A DNA stretch of 64,000 bases, taken from Metabacillus sp. B2-18 (GTDB lineage: Bacteria > Bacillota > Bacilli > Bacillales > Bacillaceae). Below are positions 1 to 9,211 of this stretch, piece after piece. Positions within the stretch are counted from its first letter, which is position 1. The number at the start of each line of letters is the position of its first letter. Both the position numbers and the translations under genes were made by a program. Location: positions 4,404,001 to 4,468,000 of the forward strand of contig NZ_CP088245.1 of NCBI RefSeq assembly GCF_021117275.1, in the 5' to 3' direction. The notes under the pieces were generated by a model, which searched no databases, had not been told where the DNA came from, and saw only the letters and a list, made by a program, of their open reading frames with translations.

Positions 1-617
1 AGTTTGCCAAACATGAAGGTATTGCTTGGGCCACGCATTCAATTGATCTATCATTTAAATTAGAGTGGATACAAGCCATTCGTCGCACAGTTTGGTTCCT
101 AATTAAAGAGTATAACAAGTTAACAAATGAAAAAGTTATTGAAAACTTTTTTACTCTTGAAAAAGAAGTAAATGATCAAATCGATGATTTTTTAAATGCT
201 TTCTTTATAAGTTACTCTACATATAAGGATTCTTTGATTAAGGCACATAGAGAGCTGGTCGAGAACCTATCTGTACCAATAATTCCAATTAACTCCTGTG
301 TTTGCATATTACCACTAATTGGAGCCATTGATGAATTTCGCACAAATATATTAGAAGAAAAGGTTCTAACTGAAATTGGTTTGCTACGCATTCAAACGTT
401 AATAATTGATTTATCTGGAATTGCCGATATGGAGATTGATGTGATCGAACATTTATTAAAGATAATAGACGGTGCGAGTATGATGGGATGTAAATCAGTT
501 ATTACTGGTTTACGAGTAGAAGTAGTTAGAAAAATGATCCACCTTGGTATCTCATTTGAACCGAAAACCAAAACATTAGGAACACTGCAACAAGCTTTAA
601 GTGAATATTTAAGTTAA
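1..617 (+). CDS. RsbR-family stressosome protein, 5'-truncated
   Basis: Open frame read from base 3 to a TAA at 615-617, so at least 204 residues; the start lies outside the window, and the TTG at 234 is only an internal codon. The last ~110 residues form a STAS domain (LPLIGAIDEF, then DLSGIADME, then GCKSVITGLR), and the upstream helical part resembles the N-terminal sensor half of RsbR paralogues. Family members sit in the 1.8-MDa stressosome with RsbS and RsbT and feed the sigma-B pathway. The residue that follows DLSG by about six positions, where RsbR proteins usually carry a phosphorylated threonine, appears to be isoleucine here, so this may be a non-canonical paralogue. Family assignment is good; the exact paralogue is unknown. 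Confidence 0.8.
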   Translation, partial: FAKHEGIAWATHSIDLSFKLEWIQAIRRTVWFLIKEYNKLTNEKVIENFFTLEKEVNDQIDDFLNAFFISYSTYKDSLIKAHRELVENLSVPIIPINSCVCILPLIGAIDEFRTNILEEKVLTEIGLLRIQTLIIDLSGIADMEIDVIEHLLKIIDGASMMGCKSVITGLRVEVVRKMIHLGISFEPKTKTLGTLQQALSEYLS

Positions 618-630
618 TTAAACTTATGGG

Positions 631-652
631 AGGAGGATTTTATCATCCTCCT
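631..652 (+). terminator. Hairpin after rsbR-like gene
   Basis: Eight-base perfect stem (AGGAGGAT/ATCCTCCT) with a 6-base loop, 13 bases after the stop codon. The following T-rich stretch (CTTCTATT) is weak, so termination may be partial. Confidence 0.55.
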
Positions 653-742
653 CTTCTATTAGTATAACTTTCTAAAGTTAGCACAGATGAATCTTCTTTT
701 GGGTTCTAAACTAATAATAAGTCTGATGGCCAGGCAAAACCC

Positions 743-1081
743 TTACCCACGACCAATCGTATCGTTCAACTTCGTGCGATACTTATCCGACCACGTTTTT
801 GTATCCTTCACGAGTTCATCGCAGAAAGAAGCCACGTCCTCACCTGTGAGGTCAGTAACTTTCTTGCCTTCCGCTGCACCTTCCTCAAAAAGGTCGATTA
901 TTCCATTAAAGATACAGCTGCATTCCTTCCAATCAGTAGGACCACCAGTAGTCCACATATACTTTTGAATGGCTTTATAAGCATGATGGTACTCACTTGG
1001 AAGAGCCTTCGCACGTGCCTCCATCGCTCTCCATTCTCGCTTGTCTTCCAGACTTCCGATCATTTTTTCAATTATATTCAT
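743..1081 (-). CDS. DUF1048 family protein
   Basis: 112 residues, soluble, rich in charged residues and tryptophan. It matches the DUF1048 family, which is typically encoded directly beside a PadR regulator, as here: it starts 13 bases after the padR stop and is evidently co-transcribed. No catalytic motif or membrane segment is visible and the biochemical role of the family is not established. It may act with the PadR protein in sensing or be its regulated effector; that is inference from linkage only. Confidence 0.8.
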   Translation of the reverse strand: MNIIEKMIGSLEDKREWRAMEARAKALPSEYHHAYKAIQKYMWTTGGPTDWKECSCIFNGIIDLFEEGAAEGKKVTDLTGEDVASFCDELVKDTKTWSDKYRTKLNDTIGRG

Positions 1082-1094
1082 ATGAAATCTCCTT

Positions 1095-1421
1095 TTATTT
1101 TACTTTTGTTTTGAGTTCGTTAATTTTACTCGAGACAAATTCCCATTTTCTCCAAAAGGTTTCCAGATGCTCTTGACCTGCTGCGTTGAGTGTATAAAAT
1201 TTTCTCGGCGGTCCCATATTGGATGGCTTTTTCTCAATATCCACCAGATTGTTTTTCTCAAGCCGCATAGTAATCGTATAAACTGTGCCCTCTACCACAT
1301 CAGTGAAGCCAAGTTCTCGCAGCTGTTGTGTGATTTCATAGCCATAAGTTTCTCCACGACTGATGATTTCAAGCACACAGCCCTCAAGCACTCCTTTCAG
1401 CATTTCCGTTATATTTTCCAA
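1095..1421 (-). CDS. PadR family transcriptional regulator
   Basis: 108 residues with the PadR winged-helix layout: the helix around [17 protein letters not shown], the recognition region [17 protein letters not shown] and the wing [12 protein letters not shown], followed by a C-terminal helix for dimerisation. This is the short (subfamily 2) PadR form. The promoter upstream carries a near-perfect repeat over its -10 region, so autorepression is likely. It is the first gene of a two-gene unit with the DUF1048 gene. The inducing ligand cannot be read from the sequence. Confidence 0.88.
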   Translation of the reverse strand: MENITEMLKGVLEGCVLEIISRGETYGYEITQQLRELGFTDVVEGTVYTITMRLEKNNLVDIEKKPSNMGPPRKFYTLNAAGQEHLETFWRKWEFVSSKINELKTKVK

Positions 1422-1478
1422 AGCATTCCCTCACTTGTGTTTCGATTTCAACTTCTTTTTTCCACAGGTACCTTGTGA

Positions 1479-1540
1479 TACCGATATTTAGTATTACTTA
1501 CTACCGGTATATAGTAACGCAGAATAGCTTCACTTGTCAA
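1479..1540 (-). promoter_or_regulatory. padR promoter with repeated operator
   Basis: On the minus strand TTGACA (1535-1540) is followed after 18 bases by TACTAT (1511-1516). Two 15-base direct repeats, TACTATATACCGGTA (1502-1516) and TACTAAATATCGGTA (1479-1493), match at 13 of 15 positions and start 23 bases apart, roughly two helical turns. The first covers the -10 box and the second the start-site region. This is the expected placement for an autorepressing PadR operator. Confidence 0.7.
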
Positions 1541-1618
1541 GGGTTGAACTTCAAGCAATAAAGCCTGTTATTAAAGGTTTTCATAGGCGTTGTTTTAACA
1601 GATTTTCACGTCAAATAA

Positions 1619-1651
1619 AAAAACATCAAATCGTTTCGATTTGATGTTTTT
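1619..1651 (-). terminator. Terminator after sulP gene
   Basis: Fifteen-base perfect inverted repeat (1619-1633 with 1637-1651, 3-base loop) five bases after the SulP stop. Read on the minus strand it is followed by a run of seven T. It may also stop transcripts arriving from the other side. Confidence 0.85.
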
Positions 1652-1655
1652 ATCA

Positions 1656-3134
1656 TTAATGATTGGCTACTTTGGTTAAACCGCCTGGCTTATTATGAAC
1701 AGAGATTTTCTCCATTAATTTGTTACTCTCTGTATTCACACCAATCAGGTTAACCTTCACTCCATTTTGTTGATATTTAATGATGACTTTATCAATAGCA
1801 CCCACTGCCGAATCATCCCATAGGTGAGCATTTGTTAAGTCTAAATCAATTTCTTTTACATTTTCTCTATAATTAAAGCTTTCAACAAATTCACTAACAG
1901 AAGCAAAAAATAATTGACCAGACACACGATAGATTTTCTTGCTAGATTGACCTGAGGCTAAACTTGTTATCTTGACCTTAGATATTTTAGAGGCAAAGAA
2001 AATCGCACTTAAAATAATCCCAACAAGAACACCTTTTGACAAGTCATGTGTCAAAAGAACCGTGACCACTGTTACAACCATAACAATCGTATCTGTTAAT
2101 GGTACCTTATGAAGGGTTTTTAATGATGTCCAGTCAAATGTTCCGATTGATACCATAAACATAACTCCTACAAGAGCAGCCATTGGAATTTGTACTAATA
2201 AGTCATTAAGTAGTAGAATGAGGATCATTAAAAATACCCCAGCCACTAAAGCAGATAAACGACCTCTACCACCTGACTTCACATTAATGACAGATTGCCC
2301 AATCATCGCACAACCAGCCATTCCACCGAAAAATCCTGAAACGATGTTTGCAATACCTTGCCCACGTGCTTCTTTATTTTTGTCACTGCCTGTATCAGTC
2401 ATATCATCTACGATTTGAGCCGTTAATAATGACTCAACTAAACCTACAATGGCAATTGATAAAGAATATGGGAAAATGATTTGTAATGTTTCAAAAGTAA
2501 AAGGAATATCAGGTATTAAGAACATTGGTAATGTTTGAGATAACTCACCCATATCTCCTACCGTTCCAACATTACTTCCCGTCATTACAGCAATAATCGA
2601 AATCACAACAATTGCTACTAAAGGTGATGGCACTACCTTTGTAAAACGAGGTAAAATGTAAATAATCGCAAGAGCACCTGCAACCATTGCATACATTGGC
2701 CATGATTCACCTACAAAATGAGGCAATTGTGCAGTGAAGATAAGGATAGCCAACGCATTAACGAAGCCTGTCATAACCGAACGAGGCACAAATTTCATCA
2801 GTCTGCCTAATTTCAAAATCCCCATAACGATTTGAATAATACCAGTTAAAATGGTTGCTGCAAGTAAATACTGCAATCCATAGTCAGCAACTAATGTTGT
2901 CATAAGCAAAGCCGTCGCACCAGTTGCAGCTGAAATCATTCCGGGACGTCCGCCGACAAACGCTATTGTGACTGCAATACAAAATGAGGCATACAAACCA
3001 ATCATAGGATCAACACCCGCAATAATTGAGAATGCGATAGCCTCAGGAATTAAAGCTAGTGCTACAACAATACCTGACAAGATGTCTCCTCTGATATTTC
3101 CAAACCAAGAATATTTAGTTGTCATATTCTCCAA
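1656..3134 (-). CDS. SulP family anion transporter
   Basis: 492-residue integral membrane protein with 10-12 hydrophobic segments in the first ~380 residues, including the SulP signature area ([20 protein letters not shown]) and a C-terminal STAS domain (about 405-480). The family moves sulfate, bicarbonate or other anions across the cytoplasmic membrane; the substrate is not readable. The TTG start at 3134 has a GGGAGAGGA site 8 bases upstream; an ATG three codons in (3125) is the alternative. A universal stress protein gene lies divergently next door, and SulP and Usp proteins are often linked, which supports a bicarbonate or anion stress role. Close in length to B. subtilis YbaR. Confidence 0.88.
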   Translation of the reverse strand: MENMTTKYSWFGNIRGDILSGIVVALALIPEAIAFSIIAGVDPMIGLYASFCIAVTIAFVGGRPGMISAATGATALLMTTLVADYGLQYLLAATILTGIIQIVMGILKLGRLMKFVPRSVMTGFVNALAILIFTAQLPHFVGESWPMYAMVAGALAIIYILPRFTKVVPSPLVAIVVISIIAVMTGSNVGTVGDMGELSQTLPMFLIPDIPFTFETLQIIFPYSLSIAIVGLVESLLTAQIVDDMTDTGSDKNKEARGQGIANIVSGFFGGMAGCAMIGQSVINVKSGGRGRLSALVAGVFLMILILLLNDLLVQIPMAALVGVMFMVSIGTFDWTSLKTLHKVPLTDTIVMVVTVVTVLLTHDLSKGVLVGIILSAIFFASKISKVKITSLASGQSSKKIYRVSGQLFFASVSEFVESFNYRENVKEIDLDLTNAHLWDDSAVGAIDKVIIKYQQNGVKVNLIGVNTESNKLMEKISVHNKPGGLTKVANH

Positions 3135-3379
3135 AAAAAATCCTCTCCCTTTTCGCTATTATTTTTTAATGACTTTCAACTCTCATGAAAGTCGGGTCCG
3201 TTGTTAACAAAAAGCATTATAAATGATTTTTAAAGTATTGTGAAATAGACAGTAAGCGTATACATTTACCACATACTCTTTATTTCTCTATTTTTCTACT
3301 TCATGCAACTTAATATCAATATTTGTGTCGGTAAATTTTTACTTATCATATAATATCCTAATAGTAGGAGGTATATAGA

Positions 3380-3799
3380 ATGTATAAAAGAATAGTATTA
3401 GCTTCTGACGGCTCGGAGCATTCAAAACGTGCAGCAGAAAATGCCATTCATATTGCTCAATATAGTAAAGGATCCAGAATTGATGTTGTGTACGTTGTTG
3501 ACCCCGATCGAGCTAAATCAGATGTTCTTAGCAACTGGAACTCTGTAGATATTAACGATTATCGTAAAAAACGGATGAAGGAAGTTGAAAAAAAAGCACT
3601 GCAAGCCGGAGTATCATATGAAATGAAGATTCTGCACGGTGAACCTGGACCAACAATTGTTAAATATGTAAACGATAACAATATTGATCTTGTTGTGATC
3701 GGGAGTCGAGGGTTAAATAGACTTCAGGAGTTTGTCTTAGGAAGTGTCAGTCATAAAGTAGCCAAAAGAGCTAATTGTCCTGTGTTGATTGTGAAGTGA
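3380..3799 (+). CDS. Universal stress protein (UspA family)
   Basis: 139 residues, the usual single-domain Usp length. It starts MYKRIVLASDGSEHS (the beta-1 and Asp motif) and ends with the nucleotide-binding signature GSRGLNRLQEFVLGSVSHKV, so ATP binding is expected. The ribosome site TAGGAGGT lies eight bases before the ATG, and a TATAAT at 3349-3354 is a possible -10. Cytoplasmic homodimer with a stress-adaptation role in the family. It diverges from the SulP transporter gene, and the shared 245-base intergenic region probably holds both promoters. Confidence 0.88.
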   Translation: MYKRIVLASDGSEHSKRAAENAIHIAQYSKGSRIDVVYVVDPDRAKSDVLSNWNSVDINDYRKKRMKEVEKKALQAGVSYEMKILHGEPGPTIVKYVNDNNIDLVVIGSRGLNRLQEFVLGSVSHKVAKRANCPVLIVK

Positions 3800-3923
3800 A
3801 AGAAAATCCACTTTCCTTTAAAAAGCTATTTAAGATTAGATGTTAATGAATTGAAAATTTTAATGAATGATTTTCATCTCTCTTAAACAAACTACCCTTA
3901 TCAGCTATAAGGATGGATAAGAG

Positions 3924-4400
3924 ATGAAAAATGTAGGGAAGTTAGAATCAGTTATGTGGAATATAGCATTGCCTGGATTCAGCCAATTACTAACAGGCCA
4001 CTATGTTAAAGGCATTTTTTTTATTCTTTCAGAAGTAATCATTAACCTTAACAGTCATTTTAATCTTGCCATTATGTTTAGCTTTTTAGGGGAATTCGAA
4101 AAGGCATACTCTGTTACAGATTATCAATGGTTATTATTTTATTCATGTTTATACTTTTTTGCGATGTGGGATGGCTACAAAACCGCAATGCCTCCAGGAG
4201 AACAGTTTTCATTTCTTCCATTCGTTTTTTCAGCTTATTTAGTTACAGTGGGGTTATTTTATTGTGGTAAATTAAAATTATTTGGTCATTTAATTGGACC
4301 AGTATTTATGCCTATGCTCTTTGTAATTCCTGGCTTAATTCTCGGATTCACTTTAAGGTATATTATTTTAAAAATAGCGAAAAGAAGAGGTATAGTTTAA
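3924..4400 (+). CDS. Uncharacterised small membrane protein
   Basis: 158 residues with about four or five hydrophobic segments and a near-N-terminal PGFSQLLTGHYVKG motif, which resembles the PGFGQ-type loop of TM2-like bacterial membrane proteins. The C-terminus is basic (KIAKRRGIV), suggesting that it faces the cytoplasm. The start ATG is preceded by GGATAAGAG. No enzymatic motif. It is transcribed alone, downstream of the Usp gene but 124 bases away. Function unknown; it is plausible as a conserved hypothetical of Bacillaceae. Confidence 0.7.
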   Translation: MKNVGKLESVMWNIALPGFSQLLTGHYVKGIFFILSEVIINLNSHFNLAIMFSFLGEFEKAYSVTDYQWLLFYSCLYFFAMWDGYKTAMPPGEQFSFLPFVFSAYLVTVGLFYCGKLKLFGHLIGPVFMPMLFVIPGLILGFTLRYIILKIAKRRGIV

Positions 4401-4460
4401 TCTCTTACCTTTTCTGTTTTCAATAGATATCAAACAAAACAAATTACTCTATATAAAAAT

Positions 4461-4485
4461 AGAGAAACGACATAATCGTTTCTCT
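4461..4485 (-). terminator. Terminator after minJ
   Basis: Ten-base stem AGAGAAACGA/TCGTTTCTCT with a 5-base loop. Read on the minus strand it is followed by ATTTTTATAT. It sits between the convergent membrane-protein gene and minJ and could serve both. Confidence 0.7.
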
Positions 4486-4536
4486 AAAATTACACAGTCA
4501 TATGATTTTTCATTAGATAGTATTAGGAACTTACTA

Positions 4537-5748
4537 TTAAACAGCCTCATTCTCCCACTTCTTCTTAGCTTCCTGCACAAACAAAATCCCTAGTTCATGA
4601 TGCTCACCATCATACAGTGCCCTTTGTGCATAACGAATTTCGCCGTTAAAATTGACTATTTCGAGCTTACAAAATGCTCGGTTTTTCTGGAGAGCTTGAT
4701 AGAACTCGTCCACTGTTTTAACAGCATGCCCATTGACCTTTGTTACCATTTCCCCAACTTGGAGGGTCATTTTTTCTGCTGGTGAATGTGGAAGGATGCC
4801 TAGTATCATCAAGCCATGATCTCGTTTTGAAAAATAGAAGGCAGCGGAATCATCGTTCAGTCGCTGGCGGATTGTGATGAATTCACGTCCTACCATCGCA
4901 ACAAACACAGCGATAAACGCGACCGGTGTAAACCAAATACTTGCCACCGCTAAGCATAGGGTTAACACACCTAGCCAAATGACCCGTTCTCCTGTTACCT
5001 TCATGCTTTCTTTTGGCAGTGAACCTTGAACACGCTGATGGAATCCAAGGAAAATTGGAATAAACAGCAGTAAAAACGGCTCTCCATTAATCGATACCAC
5101 TGGCCACCAAGGTAGTGTTGAGGTTAACGTACCACCCGGAACAAGTAACAGCAATGGAAGCATCCACGTTCGTTTCGCTTGATGATTTCCAATTGGCAAA
5201 CCTCTTGTACTCGTTTTTAAAAACGGAGACGTTTGGATATGTGCTGTACGGAAAATAAGAATTCCTTCCGCTATGACTAATAAGCCAGCTAGAATGCTGA
5301 GTGAAGCAAAGCTAGTCTCAGATAATCCAACAAAAAAAGAACCATCTGGAATAAAAGTTGCTGCTAGCAATGTTAATCCCACTGTAAAAGCAGCTGACAG
5401 CCATCGCAGCTGAAATGTAAGACCAATAAGCGCTGTAATAATCGCCATGAGGACAACGGTTCCAAATGGCAGACTTAAGCCTAATGCAAGAGAAAAGACA
5501 GAGACAATCAGTCCCAACACAATTCCTTTTGTATACGTAAACTTCATTTCATTATAAATATCAAACACACGAATATGAAAAGAATTTCTTTCTTGCTTAA
5601 CACGAAGATAGCCATAGGCAAATGTTAAAAGGAAAAAAAGATAAAAGAGCGGATGGATAAAGAAGCGACCGGCTGCCCATAGCAACTCTAGTAACCAATC
5701 ATCGATCAAAACAGAATCCCACCTTACTGTTTCTATTAGGTTAATCAT
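4537..5748 (-). CDS. minJ: MinJ, division-site topological protein
   Basis: 403 residues with several transmembrane segments through about residue 290 and a C-terminal PDZ domain (about 310-385, ILPHSPAEKMTLQVGEMVTKVNG). This is the MinJ layout, and it lies directly downstream of swrA and ctpB as in B. subtilis. MinJ bridges DivIVA and MinD at poles and septa and restricts FtsZ; in B. subtilis it is also needed for swarming. The start follows the swrA stop by about 30 bases, so the two are probably co-transcribed. Identity rests on PDZ plus membrane architecture plus synteny. Confidence 0.85.
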   Translation of the reverse strand: MINLIETVRWDSVLIDDWLLELLWAAGRFFIHPLFYLFFLLTFAYGYLRVKQERNSFHIRVFDIYNEMKFTYTKGIVLGLIVSVFSLALGLSLPFGTVVLMAIITALIGLTFQLRWLSAAFTVGLTLLAATFIPDGSFFVGLSETSFASLSILAGLLVIAEGILIFRTAHIQTSPFLKTSTRGLPIGNHQAKRTWMLPLLLLVPGGTLTSTLPWWPVVSINGEPFLLLFIPIFLGFHQRVQGSLPKESMKVTGERVIWLGVLTLCLAVASIWFTPVAFIAVFVAMVGREFITIRQRLNDDSAAFYFSKRDHGLMILGILPHSPAEKMTLQVGEMVTKVNGHAVKTVDEFYQALQKNRAFCKLEIVNFNGEIRYAQRALYDGEHHELGILFVQEAKKKWENEAV

Positions 5749-5780
5749 ATTTTAACATCTCGGTGGAAAATTTAGTATGC

Positions 5781-6128
5781 TTATTTTAAGTTGTTCCAAA
5801 TACATGTGTTAGAAAGTGAAAAATCACTAAAGCAATCATCTTCCTCAATACCTAAAATAAGCACAATCGTTTTAATCGATTTTTTTATATCTGATAGAGA
5901 AAGCGAAAGTCGCTTATGATTTTTTAGTAAATAAGAAAAAAATGCTTTCACACATTCTTGATCGATCTGCTGTATTTTTTTGATGCTTGTGTAATTAGCA
6001 ATATACATACTAAACAGCCGAACAGGCTTACTGGGGCTAGTGTGAAACTTATGTTCAGAGCTGCTTTCCATCAGCTCAGTTAAAAACTCCTGATACACCT
6101 GCACCTTTTGTAAACTGGAATTTCTCAT
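5781..6128 (-). CDS. swrA: SwrA, swarming motility activator
   Basis: 115 residues starting MRNSSLQKV. I chose the ATG at 6128 because AGGAGG stands six bases upstream; an in-frame start at 6149 would contain that site inside the gene. The core (NYTSIKKIQQIDQECVKAFF, LLKNHKRLSLSLSDIKKS and DFSLSN) matches SwrA, which acts with DegU at the fla/che promoter to raise flagellum number. The length is close to the 117 residues of B. subtilis SwrA. It lies between ctpB and minJ as in B. subtilis. A run of seven A in the coding strand (plus 5975-5981) is a potential slippage site; the frame is intact here. Confidence 0.88.
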   Translation of the reverse strand: MRNSSLQKVQVYQEFLTELMESSSEHKFHTSPSKPVRLFSMYIANYTSIKKIQQIDQECVKAFFSYLLKNHKRLSLSLSDIKKSIKTIVLILGIEEDDCFSDFSLSNTCIWNNLK

Positions 6129-6226
6129 GGTTAACCTCCTAAGTTTCACCGATATATTATAAAGGTTCGAACATAGAGGCTTTTTTTCGTCCTTAGCTGG
6201 GCTTGTTGTCAGGCACTAATTCAAAA

Positions 6227-6257
6227 AATCAGGGCTAACATGATGTTAGCCCTGATT
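6227..6257 (-). terminator. Terminator after ctpB
   Basis: Fourteen-base perfect stem (AATCAGGGCTAACA with its complement, 3-base loop) 10 bases past the ctpB stop, followed on the minus strand by TTTTGAATT. This separates ctpB from swrA-minJ. Confidence 0.8.
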
Positions 6258-6267
6258 CATTAAACGT

Positions 6268-7728
6268 TTATTTAAACAACGATTTTATCGCCATTTTCAA
6301 CTGAACATCGTTGTCTTCTTTTCCTCGAAGCTCTACTACCTTTTGATTTAAAGTGTCTGCTGTTTGCAAATCAATTTTCCCGCTGATTGGAAGCTCATTT
6401 GTTTGCTGGAATGCTTTTACGGCATTTTCTGTTGCTTTACTAAAGTAGCCGTCCTCTCTTCCAGGTTCAAAGCCCAAACCCTTTAACGCAAGCTGTGCAG
6501 TTTTAATTTGGTCATTGTTCATATCAAACGTTAACGCCTTTTCAATTTGTAAAGGACTCGCTTGATATAGTGCCGGCTGTTCAACTTTAATTGTTGGCTC
6601 CACACCTTTTTTGTGAATCCAATTTCCTTCAGGTGTTAACCATTTGTAGAGAGTTAACTTGATATTGCTTCCATCTCCCATAGGAACAGCCTGCTGTACC
6701 GTTCCTTTACCGAACGAAGTTACACCGACAATTTCATATCCTGATGCTTCTTTTAATGCACCTGCTAAAATCTCTGAAGCAGAAGCACTTCCTTTATCAA
6801 TTAACACAGAAACAGGATAGTCTTTTTTCTCAGAAAGCTTAGAGAAATAACGCTTTTTATCTCCATTGCGTTCTTGAATTTGGATATATGGGTGATCCTT
6901 CGTCACAAACTCTTTTAAAATTTCTTCAACACTTTGTAAGTAGCCGCCAGGATTTCCACGAACATCTAACACAAGTCCTTCAATATTGTCTTTCTCTAAT
7001 TTTGTTAATGTTTCTTTAAAGTCTTGTGCAGTATTTTCAGAGAAAGAAGTAATTTGAATGTAACCAACCTTTTTCCCTTGATAATCCTTTGTTGAACCGA
7101 ACACTGTTTCTAAAGGAATTTCATCACGAACAACATCAAATGTTAATTTTTCTCTTGTGTTCGGACGAACAACCTCTATCGCAACTTTTGTTCCTTTTTT
7201 CCCGCGAATTTTTAACACAGTTTCGTGTAAATCAAGGCCTTCAACGTTTTCTCCATCAATGCTCACGATTTGGTCATTTGGCTGAAGACCTGCTTTTTCA
7301 GCAGGAGAGCCTTTAAATGGAGAAACAATCGTTACTCTGCCTTCCTGCATGCCAACCTCAGCGCCAATTCCTTCAAAGGAGGAATCAAGTGATTGTGAAA
7401 ACTGCGCTGCTGTTTCTTTGTCCATATATACAGAGTATGGATCTTCAAGCGTTGAAAGCATACCCTGAATTGCGCCTTCTAATAGCTCCTCTTCATCAAC
7501 ATCCTCAACATATTTTGTTGAGATTAATTCAAGAGCTTGCTTAAACTTATCAAACCCTTCAATTTCAGATGCTTGTTCTTCTTCAGATTGAAACACATTC
7601 CCAAACGTTGGGATCGCTTCAGCTTCCTTAGGTGCTGGATCTTCCGTAAGCTCTAATCCTACAAACATTCCACCTGCGCCAACGAGTACGCCAAGTGCTA
7701 GTAAAAATGCTGTGATTTTCTGATTCAT
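6268..7728 (-). CDS. ctpB: CtpB, S41 carboxy-terminal processing protease
   Basis: 486 residues: N-terminal signal anchor (about 5-25), PDZ domain (about 115-200), S41 protease core (about 215-385) with the Ser/Lys dyad predicted at S316 (GSASASE) and K341 (SFGKGTVQQ), then a C-terminal peptidoglycan-binding domain (about 405-460). In B. subtilis CtpB cleaves SpoIVFA in the intermembrane space during sporulation and so tunes sigma-K activation, hence an endospore former is expected. AGGAGG precedes the ATG. It is separated from the upstream peptidase gene by a strong terminator. Confidence 0.92.
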   Translation of the reverse strand: MNQKITAFLLALGVLVGAGGMFVGLELTEDPAPKEAEAIPTFGNVFQSEEEQASEIEGFDKFKQALELISTKYVEDVDEEELLEGAIQGMLSTLEDPYSVYMDKETAAQFSQSLDSSFEGIGAEVGMQEGRVTIVSPFKGSPAEKAGLQPNDQIVSIDGENVEGLDLHETVLKIRGKKGTKVAIEVVRPNTREKLTFDVVRDEIPLETVFGSTKDYQGKKVGYIQITSFSENTAQDFKETLTKLEKDNIEGLVLDVRGNPGGYLQSVEEILKEFVTKDHPYIQIQERNGDKKRYFSKLSEKKDYPVSVLIDKGSASASEILAGALKEASGYEIVGVTSFGKGTVQQAVPMGDGSNIKLTLYKWLTPEGNWIHKKGVEPTIKVEQPALYQASPLQIEKALTFDMNNDQIKTAQLALKGLGFEPGREDGYFSKATENAVKAFQQTNELPISGKIDLQTADTLNQKVVELRGKEDNDVQLKMAIKSLFK

Positions 7729-7840
7729 CCTTTACCTCCTCATGCCAATATAGCCAGGTTTATGTAAATCATTTTGTAAGTAGACTTTTCCTATTATATG
7801 TAAAGCTTGGTCATATCATGTAAATAAAATCTGAATTAAA

Positions 7841-7875
7841 AAAGCCTCTTAAACATCAAATGTTTTAGAGGCTTT
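7841..7875 (-). terminator. Terminator after M23 peptidase gene
   Basis: Stem AAAGCCTCT/AGAGGCTTT extended by AAACA/TGTTT after one mismatch, 15 bases past the stop codon, with a T run on the minus strand. Confidence 0.85.
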
Positions 7876-7889
7876 CTATGTGGGTAATA

Positions 7890-9179
7890 TTATGGTAAAT
7901 AGTCCAATGGATTAACAGAGCTTGAAGATCCGTTCCATGGTCCTTTATGAATTTCAAAGTGTAAATGCTGTCCTGTTGAACGACCTGTATTTCCCATGAT
8001 GCCAATTTGCTGACCTTTGGAAACAGATTGTCCTGATTTAACATAGAATTGTTCCATGTGAGCATAAACAGTTGTGTAAACTTGTCCATTAATTTTATGA
8101 GAAATGTATACTACATTTCCGTAACTGCTTGAGTAGTTGGCACGTATTACTGTACCTCCTGCTGAAGCCACAATCGGAACATCAGCACTGTTAGCAATAT
8201 CAATACCAGAGTGCAGCTTCTTACCACCTGTTACAGGGTGAATGCGGTAGCCATATCCTGATGTGAAGGATCCAGATGCAGGCCACGTAAAGCTCCCACT
8301 TGAAACAGCAGGTTTTTGTGAAGATGAACTATTGTTTGAGCTTGAAGGACTTGAGCTAGATTTCTTAGCTGCTGCTGCCTCAGCTTTTCGTTTTGCTTCC
8401 GCAGCTGCTGCTTCACGCTGACGCTTTTCTTCAGCTTCGATTGCTGTTTTTTGCTCTTCTAAAAATGCTGCTTCATCTTCTAACTCATGCATTTCATGAA
8501 TGGCTTCATCATGCTGCTCTTGAACTTGTGCCATTAACTCTTCTTTTTTCTTCTTTTGACCAGCTAACTGCTGTTTAAGAGTTTCTAATTGTGTTAGGGC
8601 ATTTTCAAGTTCTACTAATTTCTTATTTAGATCTGCCTCTGCTTGCTCTAACGTTTGCTTATCTGCTTCATGTGCTTTAATAATTTCACGATCAGCTTCT
8701 ACAATTGTTGTGACCGCATTAACACGACCAACAAAATCTCCAAAGCTTTGAGCCCCTAGAAGCACATCTAAATAACTAATCACACCGCCAGATTCTTGTA
8801 GAGTACGAGCACGATCTTCTAAAAGCTTATTACGCTCAGCAATACGAGCTTTCACTTCTTCAATTTTTACTTTTAATTCTTCAATTTGCTTTCTAGATTC
8901 TTCGATACTTGCTTCTTGTTCACGAATTTTTCCGTTCGTTTCAGCAAATTGCGTGTCTATTTTTTTAATCTCTTCATCTAATTTCGCTTCTTTATCTTTA
9001 AGCTCTGAGATTTCACTTTCCTTTTGACCAAGATCAGAAGATACATCTGATTGTTTCTTCTCAATTTCTTGCTTCTTTTCCTGTAACGTTTGAGCGAAGC
9101 CAAGGTGGTGATTAGGTAGTAATAAAGTGCTTGTCCCTAAAACAGCAGCCAAGCTAAACGTCATTAGTTTTCGATTCAT
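7890..9179 (-). CDS. EnvC-like M23 peptidoglycan hydrolase, FtsEX partner
   Basis: 429 residues: signal peptide (about 1-30), long coiled coil (about 31-265), a low-complexity Ser linker (about 270-295), and a C-terminal M23/LytM domain (about 300-429) with HPVTGGKKLHSGIDI, YAHM and HLHFEIH zinc-site motifs, so it is probably catalytically active. It lies directly downstream of ftsE-ftsX. In B. subtilis the FtsEX partner is CwlO, which has the same coiled coil but an NlpC/P60 domain; here an M23 domain takes that place. Expected role: FtsEX-gated cell-wall opening during growth or division. A GGGAGGAAACAAG site precedes the ATG. Confidence 0.87.
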   Translation of the reverse strand: MNRKLMTFSLAAVLGTSTLLLPNHHLGFAQTLQEKKQEIEKKQSDVSSDLGQKESEISELKDKEAKLDEEIKKIDTQFAETNGKIREQEASIEESRKQIEELKVKIEEVKARIAERNKLLEDRARTLQESGGVISYLDVLLGAQSFGDFVGRVNAVTTIVEADREIIKAHEADKQTLEQAEADLNKKLVELENALTQLETLKQQLAGQKKKKEELMAQVQEQHDEAIHEMHELEDEAAFLEEQKTAIEAEEKRQREAAAAEAKRKAEAAAAKKSSSSPSSSNNSSSSQKPAVSSGSFTWPASGSFTSGYGYRIHPVTGGKKLHSGIDIANSADVPIVASAGGTVIRANYSSSYGNVVYISHKINGQVYTTVYAHMEQFYVKSGQSVSKGQQIGIMGNTGRSTGQHLHFEIHKGPWNGSSSSVNPLDYLP

Positions 9180-9211
9180 CTTGTTTCCTCCCCAACGTTA
9201 TGTAAAAACTA

